A DNA stretch of 64,000 nt from CAZCCM01 sp964616165 (lineage in GTDB: Bacteria > Bacillota > Clostridia > TANB77 > CAG-508). Made by a program: the position numbers and the translations under genes. The notes under the pieces were generated by a model that saw nothing but the letters and a program-made list of their open reading frames with translations, did not search any database and had not been told where the DNA came from. Location: the NCBI GenBank assembly GCA_964616165.1, contig CAZTTS010000004.1:19588-83587 (forward strand), given 5' to 3'. Below are positions 53,022 through 62,787 of this stretch, one piece after another; positions within the stretch are counted from its first letter, which is position 1; every line of letters starts with the position of its first letter.

Positions 53022-53390
53022 TTATTTTCCACTTGAATCATTAAAAATTTTTCCGCCACTTGAACTACCAGATGAACTTCCCGGTGTAGAACCTGTAGTT
53101 CCAGCAGTATAATCTGCAAATGGATTGCTTTTTCCCTTTTCAAATCTTCTGTTACTACTTAAAGCATTTATCTCGGCTTTATTCATTCTGTAAGTTTTTA
53201 TTGCAGTTTTAGTTTCTTCTTGACTAATAACTTCTTCTAAAACTTGTTCTGCTTCTAAACTTTTAGAGTATTCCTGTGCTTTAGGTATCTTTTTTAATGC
53301 TGGAAGCTTATCATAAAGTACAATCCCCATTGTTACTAAAATTATGATTAAGATTAAAATTGTTAATACTATTTCTTTAAATATTTTCAT
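53022..53390 (-). CDS. PilP-like single-pass protein of the pil operon
   Basis: 122 residues: one N-terminal membrane helix (about 8-28), a charged middle part, then RFEKGKSNPFADY and a Gly/Ser/Thr-rich end. PilP proteins have a short anchor and an (D/N)PF motif, so place after PilO and the NPF motif suggest PilP. The beta domain of PilP is missing. Assigned by position and motif; moderately sure. Confidence 0.6.
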   Translation of the reverse strand: MKIFKEIVLTILILIIILVTMGIVLYDKLPALKKIPKAQEYSKSLEAEQVLEEVISQEETKTAIKTYRMNKAEINALSSNRRFEKGKSNPFADYTAGTTGSTPGSSSGSSSGGKIFNDSSGK

Positions 53391-53401
53391 AAACTTCCTT
53401 C

Positions 53402-54214
53402 CTATCTCCCTAAAATAGATTCAAGGTCTTCATCTATACCTTCTTCAGGTTTTGAACTTTCTAATCCTGAATGAGTTCCTTCAACTTTTTCTCCTGAACT
53501 TTGAGGTAATTTTAAATCATTAATATCTATTTCTCCTGAATCAGTCACTTGATCTTGCATAATATTTTTATGATTTAAAGGTACATTTTTTAATGTAAAT
53601 TCTGCAATTAAACCAACTGTACTATTTGTTGTGCTTTCTTCTGCATTCTCTGCTGATGATTCTGTTGGTGTAATTTGTGAAAATGGTTTCATAGAAAAAT
53701 CTGATAACTGAGCTGACAATTCTCTATCCCCTTCTATTTTATAAATAAATCTAACTATATCTGTATATGCTCCAGCAACTGATAATTTTAAATTATATAG
53801 TTTAAAATCAGTTAATGTTTTTTCCTCAGTTCCAGGAAATACATCTAATTTTATTTCTAATCCTAATTCTGTAGCATAATTTCCAACTCTTGCCCAGATA
53901 AAATCTAATTCATATACTTCAATTTGTAATTTGGAACCTTTTGCTCCTTTTAATTTTGCAGCTTCCACTTTAGCTAAATAATCTTCTCTTGTTTCTTTTA
54001 ATTTTGAGGTTTCTGTATCTAGTTCCCTTTGTTTTGAAAGATATTTATATTCCTTAATATCATTTATTTTTGAAATATTTATATCCAATTCTTGATTTAT
54101 TTCGCTAATATCTTTGTAACCATTAACCTTAGCAAAGCTTATTCCAGCTATTATTATATAAACTGTTAATGCTATAATTAATATACTTGCTAACGCAATT
54201 AAAAACTTTCTCAT
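53402..54214 (-). CDS. pilO: PilO-like pilus alignment protein
   Basis: 270 residues. One N-terminal helix (about 5-27), coiled coil (about 40-90), and a ferredoxin-like domain with FKLYNLKLSVAGAYTDIVRFIYKIE near 140. This is the PilO layout. The ~75-residue C-terminal tail is acidic and disordered. It starts inside the last four bases of the pilM-N gene. It forms heterodimers with PilN below the pilus platform. Confidence 0.8.
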   Translation of the reverse strand: MRKFLIALASILIIALTVYIIIAGISFAKVNGYKDISEINQELDINISKINDIKEYKYLSKQRELDTETSKLKETREDYLAKVEAAKLKGAKGSKLQIEVYELDFIWARVGNYATELGLEIKLDVFPGTEEKTLTDFKLYNLKLSVAGAYTDIVRFIYKIEGDRELSAQLSDFSMKPFSQITPTESSAENAEESTTNSTVGLIAEFTLKNVPLNHKNIMQDQVTDSGEIDINDLKLPQSSGEKVEGTHSGLESSKPEEGIDEDLESILGR

Positions 54215-55815
54215 GGTAAATCACCCTCTACTACTAGTTTCACAACATTTCCTTCTTTTTGACTTGTTGAAGTTTTAATTTTCATCAAAACCCCTTCATT
54301 TTCTAATAGTCCTACAAAATATCCTAATTGCTCATATGTTGGTGACTCTAGTGTTATTGTAATATGACTTCTTTCTTCTTTAATATCTGTTACCTTAACT
54401 CTTACAGGAATTAAATGTGCAATTTGGTTTAAAAAGTTTGGTAATGCATCTTTTCTTACAAAAGATATTGAATCAGTTTTGCTACCAGAACTTTCATCCA
54501 TTTTTATTAGTAATGCTTCATATTCATCTGTCTTTGTCTTTACTTTAGAAATATCTGATTCTATTTTAGTTAAAGATGTTTCAGATTCTAATAGTATGCC
54601 ACTAGTTTCTCTTAATTTTTCTCTATTAGATTTAGTAAGAGAAATAGAAACAGCTATAAATAAAATTAAAACTATAAGTGAAGTTAATCCTAAACGTATA
54701 GAGAAACTCTCAAAAGGAGAAATTTCTGCTTTAAAACTATCTTTTATGGTTTCACCAAGTTCTGAAAAATCTAGATCTTTAATATCCACATTAAAATTCA
54801 TACCAGCAGGTCTACTTAGTCCAGACTTAAACATTAAAGTTCCCTTACTAAATCCTAATTCTTCTAAAGCTAATGCTGTTGCAGAATTCACATCAATATA
54901 CTCTTTTATAGAAATATTTAATGATGCTTCTGGCAAGAAGAATGGTTTTAGTATTTCAACTTCTAGACCTGGTAATGATTCTTTAAATAATAATTCAATA
55001 TTACTTATAGTTGCTCCTGTACCAGTTAAATACATTTTCTTTATTTTTAAAGGAGTGGTTTCTAAATATCTCTTCAATTCTTCTATAAGTTCATTTAATT
55101 CAACTAAAATACCCGGAATATATTCACTTTCCTCCATGTTTATATGATCTGATTCACTAATTGGTACTACGGTGTTTTTTAACACTTCATAAGACTTTGG
55201 TATTGAATTTTCAATTTGATTGATTTGCTTAACCATTTGATTGATACCATTTTTAAATGACTTAACTTCATAAGGAATTTTATTTAATACTGCTGTTAAT
55301 TCTGTATTTTCTTCTAAATTTAAAATTACATATGGTTTTAAATCATTTAGCAAATTATTAAGCACAAGACTTGTTGGTATTTGAACTGATGGTTTGTTGG
55401 ATTTAAAAAGATTAGCCCTTGTGTCCATTGCAGTTAAATATTGTGAAACATGTAAAACATGTAATTTTTCATTGTCTTTTGGATTAGGAGAAACCAAGTA
55501 TCCGGTTTGCAATAAGTTTTTATTAACCGAGCTTTCTGTTGTAACTTCCTCAAATTGCAAGTCTATACTTTTCCCATAATCTCTTTCATTAAGTTTTGCG
55601 AAAATATTAAAATAATTATAGTCAGGATCAACTGAATTAACTACTATTGGAATTTTATCACTATTTGTCTCGTTAATTATTTGATCTATACTTTTTGAAA
55701 TATTTGTAAAATACTTAACTCCGTAAGACTCTATCCTTATTTTATCTTTGGTTGTTGAAACTTTTGAATATTTAATTAAGTTTCCCTCTATAAATATACC
55801 TAGAGCAGTTGCCAT
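54211..55815 (-). CDS. PilM-PilN fusion protein
   Basis: 534 residues from the ATG at 55815 (AGAGG upstream; earlier codons of the frame run through the leader). Residues 1-340 are an actin-like PilM domain (MATALGIFIEGNLIKYS, MYLTGTGATISNIELLFKE, NSATALALEELGF). A membrane helix at about 372-392 follows (LTSLIVLILFIAVSISLTK), then coiled coil and a PilN-like domain with FLNQIAHLIPVRVKVTDIK and ESPTYEQLGYFVGLLE. In most bacteria PilM and PilN are separate, and the PilN tail binds PilM in the cytoplasm. Here they are one chain. First gene of the operon. Confidence 0.85.
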   Translation of the reverse strand: MATALGIFIEGNLIKYSKVSTTKDKIRIESYGVKYFTNISKSIDQIINETNSDKIPIVVNSVDPDYNYFNIFAKLNERDYGKSIDLQFEEVTTESSVNKNLLQTGYLVSPNPKDNEKLHVLHVSQYLTAMDTRANLFKSNKPSVQIPTSLVLNNLLNDLKPYVILNLEENTELTAVLNKIPYEVKSFKNGINQMVKQINQIENSIPKSYEVLKNTVVPISESDHINMEESEYIPGILVELNELIEELKRYLETTPLKIKKMYLTGTGATISNIELLFKESLPGLEVEILKPFFLPEASLNISIKEYIDVNSATALALEELGFSKGTLMFKSGLSRPAGMNFNVDIKDLDFSELGETIKDSFKAEISPFESFSIRLGLTSLIVLILFIAVSISLTKSNREKLRETSGILLESETSLTKIESDISKVKTKTDEYEALLIKMDESSGSKTDSISFVRKDALPNFLNQIAHLIPVRVKVTDIKEERSHITITLESPTYEQLGYFVGLLENEGVLMKIKTSTSQKEGNVVKLVVEGDLP

Positions 55816-55849
55816 AATACATACCTCTGCTATTTTTCTATAACTTAAC

Positions 55850-55876
55850 ATTATATTTTGAGAGTTACTAAGTCAA
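55850..55876 (-). promoter_or_regulatory. Possible promoter of the pil operon
   Basis: On the minus strand TTGACT (55871-55876), a short 15-bp spacer and TATAAT (55850-55855). Nothing else is seen in the 330 bases between pilM-N and the next gene apart from this and the terminator at 56051-56092. Confidence 0.4.
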
Positions 55877-56050
55877 TTACATTAATACCCTCTTAATTTA
55901 AATGTAATATATTTGTAATAAGCTTTAATTATTATTTCCCTAAAAGAATACGGCTTTTTTCTCACAATAAAAAAATATTAAATTGAAAATTTATTAAAGT
56001 ATTTACTTAAATATATTAAATCTTATATTAATTATCAAAAAAAATAATAA

Positions 56051-56092
56051 AAAACACCGATATCCCTAGGATTTGGTGTTTTTATTTTAATT
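56051..56092 (-). terminator. Intrinsic terminator
   Basis: AAAACACC and GGTGTTTT enclose an inner CCTAGG hairpin; T run on the minus strand. It ends the gene at 56143-57051. Confidence 0.75.
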
Positions 56093-56142
56093 TATTTTAG
56101 ATCAAAAAATTACTTTTTTTAATCTTTTTGCTATTTATATTA

Positions 56143-57051
56143 TTAATAAGGAATGCTTTCTTCAGTATTGTTAATTATTACTAACTCAAATGAGTTTACA
56201 GTTTCGTTAATTATAAATCTATCATATGTTAAATCTAAGAAAGATAAAATTGATGATTCAATATATCCTACATATAGTTTTTCTTTTTGAATATATAATT
56301 TTGCTAAAACTATTTCTTCTTTACTTAATGTTTGGGCATATACAGGAATGTTTTTTCTAAATTCTTCTTTTGTAACTGTTGTTACTTCATCTGATAAATA
56401 ATAATGATCTGCATTAGTGTTTTCAATTAAGTCTTCTAAAACTTTGTAAAAAACCCCTTCTAAATTATATTCAAATATTGCAATAACATCATTATTAGAA
56501 AGCGCTTTTTTGTTTTCTAAATTAATCGTTAAAGTATAAAAACTATCAACAACAGGCATGTCTTGCGTATAACTCGTTTGAACAGACAGAATATATAAAA
56601 TATTATTATAGATTTCTGCACTTGTTATTAGCTCTCTTCTTACATAATATTGTTCTACTTCACTATCCATAAACTCTTCCTGTATCTCTATAAATTCTTT
56701 ATACAAATCTTCAGGTAGTTCTTTTGTAAATACTATTTGTTCATATTTAAAATTCTCATCTCTCCCTATTTTCTCTTCAATGGCCAAATAGTCATTTAAG
56801 CTATATGTAATATCGGTTTTTTCTGTTTCTAAATCAGGATTATCTTGTATAATAAATAAACTTTTAAATTTATCTAAGTATGAAATACCATTATTGTCTT
56901 TTATAAATTTAGCAGCAATAATTAATGCTAAAAATATAAATATTACAATAACACAGACTATTATACCCTTCATGCTTTTGTTAATTTTATTATTTTTGTT
57001 ATTTTTATTGTTTTTATTCCTTATTTCAATTTTTTGAGTATCTCCCTCCAC
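56143..57051 (-). CDS. Membrane-anchored protein of unknown function
   Basis: 302 residues from a GTG start with AGGAGG five bases upstream. The N terminus has an Asn/Lys repeat (NKNNKNNKNNKIN), then one membrane helix (about 27-48) and an outer domain of ~240 residues that is mixed alpha/beta (YNNILYILSVQTSYTQDMP, LTINLENKKALSNNDV). The outer part resembles DUF3298-like domains by general look only. It stands between leuS and the pil operon with its own terminator. Confidence 0.7.
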   Translation of the reverse strand: MEGDTQKIEIRNKNNKNNKNNKINKSMKGIIVCVIVIFIFLALIIAAKFIKDNNGISYLDKFKSLFIIQDNPDLETEKTDITYSLNDYLAIEEKIGRDENFKYEQIVFTKELPEDLYKEFIEIQEEFMDSEVEQYYVRRELITSAEIYNNILYILSVQTSYTQDMPVVDSFYTLTINLENKKALSNNDVIAIFEYNLEGVFYKVLEDLIENTNADHYYLSDEVTTVTKEEFRKNIPVYAQTLSKEEIVLAKLYIQKEKLYVGYIESSILSFLDLTYDRFIINETVNSFELVIINNTEESIPY

Positions 57052-57105
57052 TCATGCCTCCTTAAATTTTCTTTTGTTTTTATAATATTCTAGATTTTTT
57101 TATAG

Positions 57106-59589
57106 CTATTTTATAACTATATTGTATATTTTATTTTTAACATAGATTTCTTTTACAATAGTTTTATTCTCTGTATATTCTTTTATTTTTGAATCACTAA
57201 AAACAATCTTTTTAATTTCTTCTTGTTTTAAATCTTTTTTAATTTCTATAACTTGTCTTAACTTTCCATTTACTTGAATAGCTAATTTTACATACTCTAG
57301 TATTAACTTGTTTTCATCATATTTAGGCCAATTTTCTAAATAAGTCCAAGTAAATTTTCCTAGTTTTCCCCACAATTCTTGACCAAAATGTGAAGCAAAT
57401 ACTGATAATAATAAGATAAAATCATTTATAACTTGTTCTAATATTTCTAGTTCTTTATTTGTATTTATATTTTGTTCAAATTTAATCATCTCATTTGTAA
57501 GTTCCATCAATCTTGCTATTGCAGTATTAAATTCTAATTGTTCTAAATCGTCTCCAACTGCTTTTATAACTCTATTATGATGATATTCTAGATTTTTAAT
57601 CGCTTCTTGTTTGTTTTCTTCTGCATCTTTTTTGTTTTCTGTTTTTATTTCTAATTTTTTCTTTAAAAATCTATCAATAAATAATTCAATTCTATCAAAA
57701 TATTTTGACATTGCTGGAATTCCATCATCATCCCATGGACCGCCCTCTGTAAAAGAGAAACCAAACATCAAATACATTTTTAATGTATCTGCACCATATT
57801 TATTTATATAATTATCAGGTGAAATAACATTACCTTTGGATTTACTCATCTTATTTCCATCTGGTCCTAAAATTAAACCTTGATGAATTAATCTTAAGAA
57901 AGGTTCATTAAAATTTAAATATCCTAAATCTCTTAATACTTTAGTAATATATCTTGCATATATTAAATGCATAGAAGCATGTTCTTTACCACCAACATAT
58001 AAGTCAACCGGCAAAATCTTGTCTACTTCTTCTTTTCTAAATGCTTCTTCATTATCATTTGCAAATGGGAATCTTAAAAAATACCAAGAAGAACAAACAA
58101 AAGTATCTAAAGTATCTACTTCTCTTCTTGCAGATCCACCACATTTTGGACATATTGTATTTATAAACTCATCTGATTTGGCCAAAGGAGATATTCCATC
58201 AGGTCTAAATTCAACATCTTCAGGTAATAACACGGGAAGATTTTCGTCTAAAACTTCACCACATTTATCACAATATATTATTGGTATTGGTGCTCCCCAA
58301 TATCTTTGTCTTGATACTAGCCAATCTTTTAATTTATATTGAATTTTATCTTTTCCTAAATTATTTTCTTTTATATATTCTATAATTTTATCTTTAAAAT
58401 TTGGAACATTTAGTCCATTAAAATTATTTGAATTTATTATTTTTGTGTTTTCTGACTCATCAAGAAAAGCTTGATTTTCTTTTACAACATCAATATTTTC
58501 TTCAAGATTGGTTATAACTTGTACAATACCTATACTATGAGTTTTTGCAAATTCAAAATCTCTATCATCATGTGCAGGAACTCCCATTACAATTCCAGAA
58601 CCATAATGAGCTAAAACATAATCTGCTATATATATTGGAATTTTTTTATCATTTAAAGGATTAATTGCATATTTTCCAGTAAAAATACCTGTTTTTTCTC
58701 TAGTTTGAATTTGTCTTTCTATATCAGACAAATGGCTTGCTTCATATATATATTCCTCTGCTTTTTCACTTTGTTCTTCTGTAATAAATTCTTTTATATT
58801 TTCTAATTCAGGAGCAATAGCAAGGTAAGTAACACCAAAAATAGTATCAGGTCTTGTTGTAAATACAGGTAATTTTACATCTTGATTTTCTTCTAAATAA
58901 AACTCAATTTCTGTACCAATAGATTTTCCAATCCAATTTGTTTGAATTTTTTTAGTTAATTCTGGCCAATCTAATTTATCTAAATTTTCTAATAATTCCT
59001 CTGCATAATCAGTAATTCTAAAAAACCATTGTTTTAGCTTTCTTCTCTCAACTAAAGTATCACATCTTTCACATCTTCCATCTATAACTTGTTCATTAGC
59101 TAAAACTGTATTACATGAAGGGCAAAAGTTTACTGGAGCTTCTTTTCTATATGCCATCCCAGCTTTATATAGTTCTCCAAAAAGCCATTGAGTCCATTTA
59201 TAATATGAAGGATCTGAAGTTATTAATTCATAATCCCAATCATATGATGTCCCCATTTCTTCAAATTGTTTTTTCATTGAATCAATATTTTGATATGTAG
59301 ATTCTTTTGGATGAATACCTGTTTTAATTGCATAATTTTCTGCAGGTAAACCAAATGCATCAAATCCTGTTGGATGAAATAAATTATATCCATTCATTTT
59401 CTTATATCTACCATAGGCATCAGAAAGAACATAATTATACCAATGTCCTAAATGTAGTTTACTTCCTGATGGATAAGAAAACATCTCTAATAAATATAAT
59501 TTGGGTTTATTAGAGCTTTTATCAAAGCTATATATATGATTTTCTTTCCATAGCTTTTGCCATTTTTGATCTATTTCTTTATTATACAT
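57106..59589 (-). CDS. leuS: Leucine-tRNA ligase
   Basis: 827 residues from the ATG at 59589, with AAGGAG upstream; the longer open frame has no ribosome site. HIGH motif YPSGSKLHLGHWYNY near 40, editing domain (VFTTRPDTIFGVTYLAIAPE near 225), zinc sites CPSC...CERC and CDKC...CPKC, KMSKS motif GNKMSKSKGNV near 580 and a normal C-terminal anticodon part. It charges tRNA-Leu and edits norvaline and isoleucine. No T-box is visible upstream. Confidence 0.97.
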   Translation of the reverse strand: MYNKEIDQKWQKLWKENHIYSFDKSSNKPKLYLLEMFSYPSGSKLHLGHWYNYVLSDAYGRYKKMNGYNLFHPTGFDAFGLPAENYAIKTGIHPKESTYQNIDSMKKQFEEMGTSYDWDYELITSDPSYYKWTQWLFGELYKAGMAYRKEAPVNFCPSCNTVLANEQVIDGRCERCDTLVERRKLKQWFFRITDYAEELLENLDKLDWPELTKKIQTNWIGKSIGTEIEFYLEENQDVKLPVFTTRPDTIFGVTYLAIAPELENIKEFITEEQSEKAEEYIYEASHLSDIERQIQTREKTGIFTGKYAINPLNDKKIPIYIADYVLAHYGSGIVMGVPAHDDRDFEFAKTHSIGIVQVITNLEENIDVVKENQAFLDESENTKIINSNNFNGLNVPNFKDKIIEYIKENNLGKDKIQYKLKDWLVSRQRYWGAPIPIIYCDKCGEVLDENLPVLLPEDVEFRPDGISPLAKSDEFINTICPKCGGSARREVDTLDTFVCSSWYFLRFPFANDNEEAFRKEEVDKILPVDLYVGGKEHASMHLIYARYITKVLRDLGYLNFNEPFLRLIHQGLILGPDGNKMSKSKGNVISPDNYINKYGADTLKMYLMFGFSFTEGGPWDDDGIPAMSKYFDRIELFIDRFLKKKLEIKTENKKDAEENKQEAIKNLEYHHNRVIKAVGDDLEQLEFNTAIARLMELTNEMIKFEQNINTNKELEILEQVINDFILLLSVFASHFGQELWGKLGKFTWTYLENWPKYDENKLILEYVKLAIQVNGKLRQVIEIKKDLKQEEIKKIVFSDSKIKEYTENKTIVKEIYVKNKIYNIVIK

Positions 59590-59720
59590 AAACTTTTTCT
59601 CCTTGCTTGTATACATATGTATTATATAAAAAAAATATGTATAATACAATATTACACATATTTTAAAATGTTAATTTTAGTTTTAATTTTAAGTTAAATT
59701 TTAATTTTTTAATTGATAAA

Positions 59721-60095
59721 TTATTTTAATTCAGCTACTCCACCAGCTTCTGTTATTTTAGCAACTATTTCTTCAGCTTCCGCTTTTGCAACACCTTCTT
59801 TAATTACTTTTGGTGCTCCATCAACTAATGCTTTTGCTTCACCTAATCCTAAACCTGTTACATCTTTAACTATTTTAATTACAGGTATTTTGTTTGGTCC
59901 AGCTTCTTTAAGTTCAATATCAAAGTCTGATTTTTCTGTTGTTGTTGCTCCACCTTCTGTTGCTACTGCTCCTGCAGGTGCTGCTACTGCTGCTGCAGAC
60001 ACTCCATATTTTTCTTCAATTGCTTTTACAAGTTCTGATAATTCTACTACTGTTAATTTGTCAATTTCTTCAATTAATTTTTCTATATTAGCCAT
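59721..60095 (-). CDS. rplL: 50S ribosomal protein L7/L12
   Basis: 124 residues: N-terminal dimer domain (IDKLTVVELSELVKAIEEKYG), an Ala/Gly hinge and the C-terminal factor-binding domain EKSDFDIELKEAGPNKIPVIK and GLGLGEAKALVDGAPK. It recruits translation GTPases. 29 bases after rplJ. Confidence 0.98.
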   Translation of the reverse strand: MANIEKLIEEIDKLTVVELSELVKAIEEKYGVSAAAVAAPAGAVATEGGATTTEKSDFDIELKEAGPNKIPVIKIVKDVTGLGLGEAKALVDGAPKVIKEGVAKAEAEEIVAKITEAGGVAELK

Positions 60096-60124
60096 TTTAT
60101 TCTCCTTTTATATTTATTCTTATT

Positions 60125-60832
60125 TTATTTTGTTTCTTTTTCTTCTTTTTCAGCTACTGTTTCAGTTTTTGCTTCTGTCTCTTCTTTAACTTCTGCTTCT
60201 TCAACCACAGGAACTTCTTCTTTCGTTTTTTCTTCAACTACTGGTGATTCTTCTTTTGTTTCAGCCTTAGTTTCTGCTTCTACTTCACTTTTTACTTCCG
60301 TTTTAGTTTCAACTTTAGCTTCTGTCTTAGGTTCTTTTTCTTCCTTTTTAGACTTAACTGCATCTAATGCTACTGCTAATTTTGAAATATTTGCTAGTAA
60401 TACTCCAGCTAACTTTCCAAGTAATTCGTCTCTTGAAGGTAGTTGTGCTACAATTAGTATTTCTTCAGATGTTTTAATTTCACCTTCAATTATTCCAGCT
60501 TTTAATTCATAAAAAGAATTATTTTTAGCAAATTTATATATTGCTTTAGATGGAGCTAGATAATCTTTAGTAGAAGTTATTAGTGCAGTAGGTCCTTCTA
60601 AAAATCCTTCTAAACCTTCAATACCACTCTTTTCAAAAGCTCTTCTAATTATATTGTTTTTTATAACTTTATATTCACCACCAGCTTTTCTAACTTCTCT
60701 CCTTAGTTCCATATCTTGATCAACACTTATACCTTGATAATTAGCTAAAAGTACAAGTTTTGATTCTTTAATTTGTTTTACTAATTGATCAACTTTAGCT
60801 TCTTTTTTTGCTATAATTTTTGGATTTGCCAT
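60125..60832 (-). CDS. rplJ: 50S ribosomal protein L10 with long charged C-terminal tail
   Basis: 235 residues. Residues 1-165 are standard L10: KLVLLANYQGISVDQDMELRR, VIKNNIIRRAF, GPTALITS, LPSRDELLGKLAGVLLANI. About 65 residues of Glu, Lys, Val, Thr and Ala follow (KTEAKVETKTEVKSEVEAE), where most L10 proteins end near 170. The tail would lie near the L12-binding helix. AGGAGAAAGG precedes the ATG. Confidence 0.95.
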   Translation of the reverse strand: MANPKIIAKKEAKVDQLVKQIKESKLVLLANYQGISVDQDMELRREVRKAGGEYKVIKNNIIRRAFEKSGIEGLEGFLEGPTALITSTKDYLAPSKAIYKFAKNNSFYELKAGIIEGEIKTSEEILIVAQLPSRDELLGKLAGVLLANISKLAVALDAVKSKKEEKEPKTEAKVETKTEVKSEVEAETKAETKEESPVVEEKTKEEVPVVEEAEVKEETEAKTETVAEKEEKETK

Positions 60833-60968
60833 TTTTCATCCTTTCTCCTAAAAAAACTTCCACACTCGAGGCATGAAAGTTTAATTTAAAATTAATTCTT
60901 TATCTTTCTTCCTCGGTAAGTCTTACATTTTGCTTACTGTCTTAGGTTATTTTATTAATATTTATTAT
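60833..60968 (-). promoter_or_regulatory. Ribosomal L10 leader
   Basis: The ~130-base leader shows AGACAG, the purine-rich ACCGAGGA stretch, and the hairpin ACTTTCATGCC...GTGTGGAAGT just ahead of TTTTTTTAGGAG. This is the arrangement of the Firmicutes L10(L12)4-binding leader, which reduces rplJL expression when L10-L12 is in excess. Confidence 0.8.
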
Positions 60969-60975
60969 ATTTAGT

Positions 60976-61004
60976 ATTATACACCTGTTTTATTGTTTTG
61001 ACAA
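60976..61004 (-). promoter_or_regulatory. Sigma-A promoter of rplJ-rplL
   Basis: On the minus strand TTGTCA (60999-61004), 17-bp spacer and TATAAT (60976-60981) with TGTG before it. Confidence 0.8.
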
Positions 61005-61022
61005 CTCTTGTAGACTATTATT

Positions 61023-61715
61023 CTATTTTCTAGTTTCATAAATTACTTTTATACCAGGTCCCATAGAACTTGATACTGAAATTGATTTAATGTATTGCCC
61101 TTTAGATGCTGAAGGTTTCGCCTTTTCTATAGCTTCTAATAATATTTTATAGTTTTCTAATATCTTTTTAGATCCAAAAGAAACTTTCCCTATTCCTAAG
61201 TGCATAACATTTGTTGAATCTAATCTATATTCTACTTTACCTGATTTAATGTCTTCAACTGCTTTTTTTACATCCATAGTTACTGTTCCTGATTTAGGAT
61301 TAGGCATTAAACCTTTTGGTCCTAATAGTTTACCTATTCTACCAACTACTCCCATCATATCAGGTGTTGCAACTACAACATCATATTCAAACCAATTTTC
61401 ATTTTCTATTTTAGGTAATAAATCCTCTGCTCCAACAAAATCTGCTCCTGCATCTTTTGCCTCTTTAGCTTTTTCACCTTTAGCAAAAACTAAAATTCTT
61501 TGGCTCTTACCTGTTCCATGTGGTAGTACTACTGTGCCTCTAACTTGTTGGTCAGCTTTCTTTGAATCAACACCCAGCTTTATATGAACTTCTATAGTTT
61601 CATCAAATTTTCTCTTAGGCATTTCATCTATTAATTTAAAAGCTTCTTCTGCAGTATATTTTTTTGTTTTGTCTACAAATCCTGCTGCTTCTTTGTAGAA
61701 TTTTCCTCTTTTCAT
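61023..61715 (-). CDS. rplA: 50S ribosomal protein L1
   Basis: 230 residues, normal length: KRGKFYKEAAGFVDKTKKY, FDETIEVHIKLGVDSKKADQ, RGTVVLPHGTGKSQRI, LGPKGLMPNPKSGTVT. It binds the L1 stalk of 23S rRNA and often its own mRNA. GGGGAGG precedes the ATG, 57 bases after rplK. Confidence 0.98.
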   Translation of the reverse strand: MKRGKFYKEAAGFVDKTKKYTAEEAFKLIDEMPKRKFDETIEVHIKLGVDSKKADQQVRGTVVLPHGTGKSQRILVFAKGEKAKEAKDAGADFVGAEDLLPKIENENWFEYDVVVATPDMMGVVGRIGKLLGPKGLMPNPKSGTVTMDVKKAVEDIKSGKVEYRLDSTNVMHLGIGKVSFGSKKILENYKILLEAIEKAKPSASKGQYIKSISVSSSMGPGIKVIYETRK

Positions 61716-61772
61716 TTTTCCTCCCCTGGTACAAACGAATTTCTTCTCCCATTTTATTTAAAAATTTAATTT

Positions 61773-62216
61773 TTATTTCCCGTCTACAGTTATTCCCATA
61801 GATCGTGCTGTTCCTTTCACAATTTCCATTGCTCCTTCAACAGTATTTGCATTTAAATCAGCCATTTTTTCTTCAGCTATTTTTCTAACTTGTGCTTCTG
61901 TTAAATTAGCAACTTTAGATTTGTTTGGTTCCCCTGAACCCTTTTGTATTCCTAGTTCTTTTTTTATTAATGCTGAAGCAGGTGGTACTTTAGTTATAAA
62001 AGTAAAAGATTTATCTTTATTAACAGTTATAACTACAGGAATTAACATCCCACTTTGACTTGCTGTTTTATCATTAAATTCTTTAACAAATTGCATAATA
62101 TTAATACCACTTGAACCAAGTGCTGGTCCTACTGGCGGTGCTGGGCTTGCTTTCCCTGCCTCAATTTGTAATTTTATTATTATTTTTTCATCTTTTTTAT
62201 CGTTATTTTTAGCCAT
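61773..62216 (-). CDS. rplK: 50S ribosomal protein L11
   Basis: 147 residues with KLQIEAGKASPAPPVGPALG, FNDKTASQSGMLIPVVITV, and KGTARSMGITVDG. Standard L11 of the GTPase-associated centre, next to nusG. Confidence 0.98.
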   Translation of the reverse strand: MAKNNDKKDEKIIIKLQIEAGKASPAPPVGPALGSSGINIMQFVKEFNDKTASQSGMLIPVVITVNKDKSFTFITKVPPASALIKKELGIQKGSGEPNKSKVANLTEAQVRKIAEEKMADLNANTVEGAMEIVKGTARSMGITVDGK

Positions 62217-62226
62217 TTTGCTCTCC

Positions 62227-62787
62227 TTATTTAATCACTTTTTGTATTTGTGAAAAATCTAATTCAGTACTAGTATCTCTTCCAAACATAGAAATTAAAA
62301 TTTTAACTTTTTGTTTATCTTTATTAATTTCTTCCACTTGTCCTATATATCCTTTTAATGGATCTGATAATATTTCTACTGTATCTCCTACTTCATAATC
62401 AACTATTATTTCTACATCTTCAAATCCCATATGTCTAACTTCTTGATCTGATAAAGGTATTGGATTCCCTCCACCTACAAATCCTGTAACACCTGTTGTG
62501 TTTCTTACTATATACCAAGTTTCTTCTGTTACAATCATTTTTATCATTACATATCCAGGATATACTTTTTTAATTTTAGTTTTTCTTTGCCCATCTTTTA
62601 TTTCAATTTGTTCTTCCATTGGTACAACTATTTGAAAAATATGATCTTCTAATTCTCTATTTTCTATTAAATGTTCCAAGTCTTTTTTTACTTTATTTTC
62701 ATAACCAGAATATGTGTGAACAACATACCATTTAGGTTCTTTTGTACTTGATTCATTTAAAGTTGGTTCTTTTATATTATCATCCAT
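62227..62787 (-). CDS. nusG: Transcription termination/antitermination protein NusG
   Basis: 186 residues. NGN domain WYVVHTYSGYENKVKKDLEH, VYPGYVMIKMI, TGVTGFVGG and the C-terminal KOW domain YEVGDTVEILSDPLKGYIGQVEEI. It sets elongation speed and pausing. Its ATG follows the secE stop directly and the ribosome site is inside secE. Confidence 0.97.
   Translation of the reverse strand: MDDNIKEPTLNESSTKEPKWYVVHTYSGYENKVKKDLEHLIENRELEDHIFQIVVPMEEQIEIKDGQRKTKIKKVYPGYVMIKMIVTEETWYIVRNTTGVTGFVGGGNPIPLSDQEVRHMGFEDVEIIVDYEVGDTVEILSDPLKGYIGQVEEINKDKQKVKILISMFGRDTSTELDFSQIQKVIK

Noticed and set aside
45830..55815. Secretin (PilQ) gene in the pil operon
   Set aside because: No frame in the operon has secretin features; this fits a cell with a single membrane.
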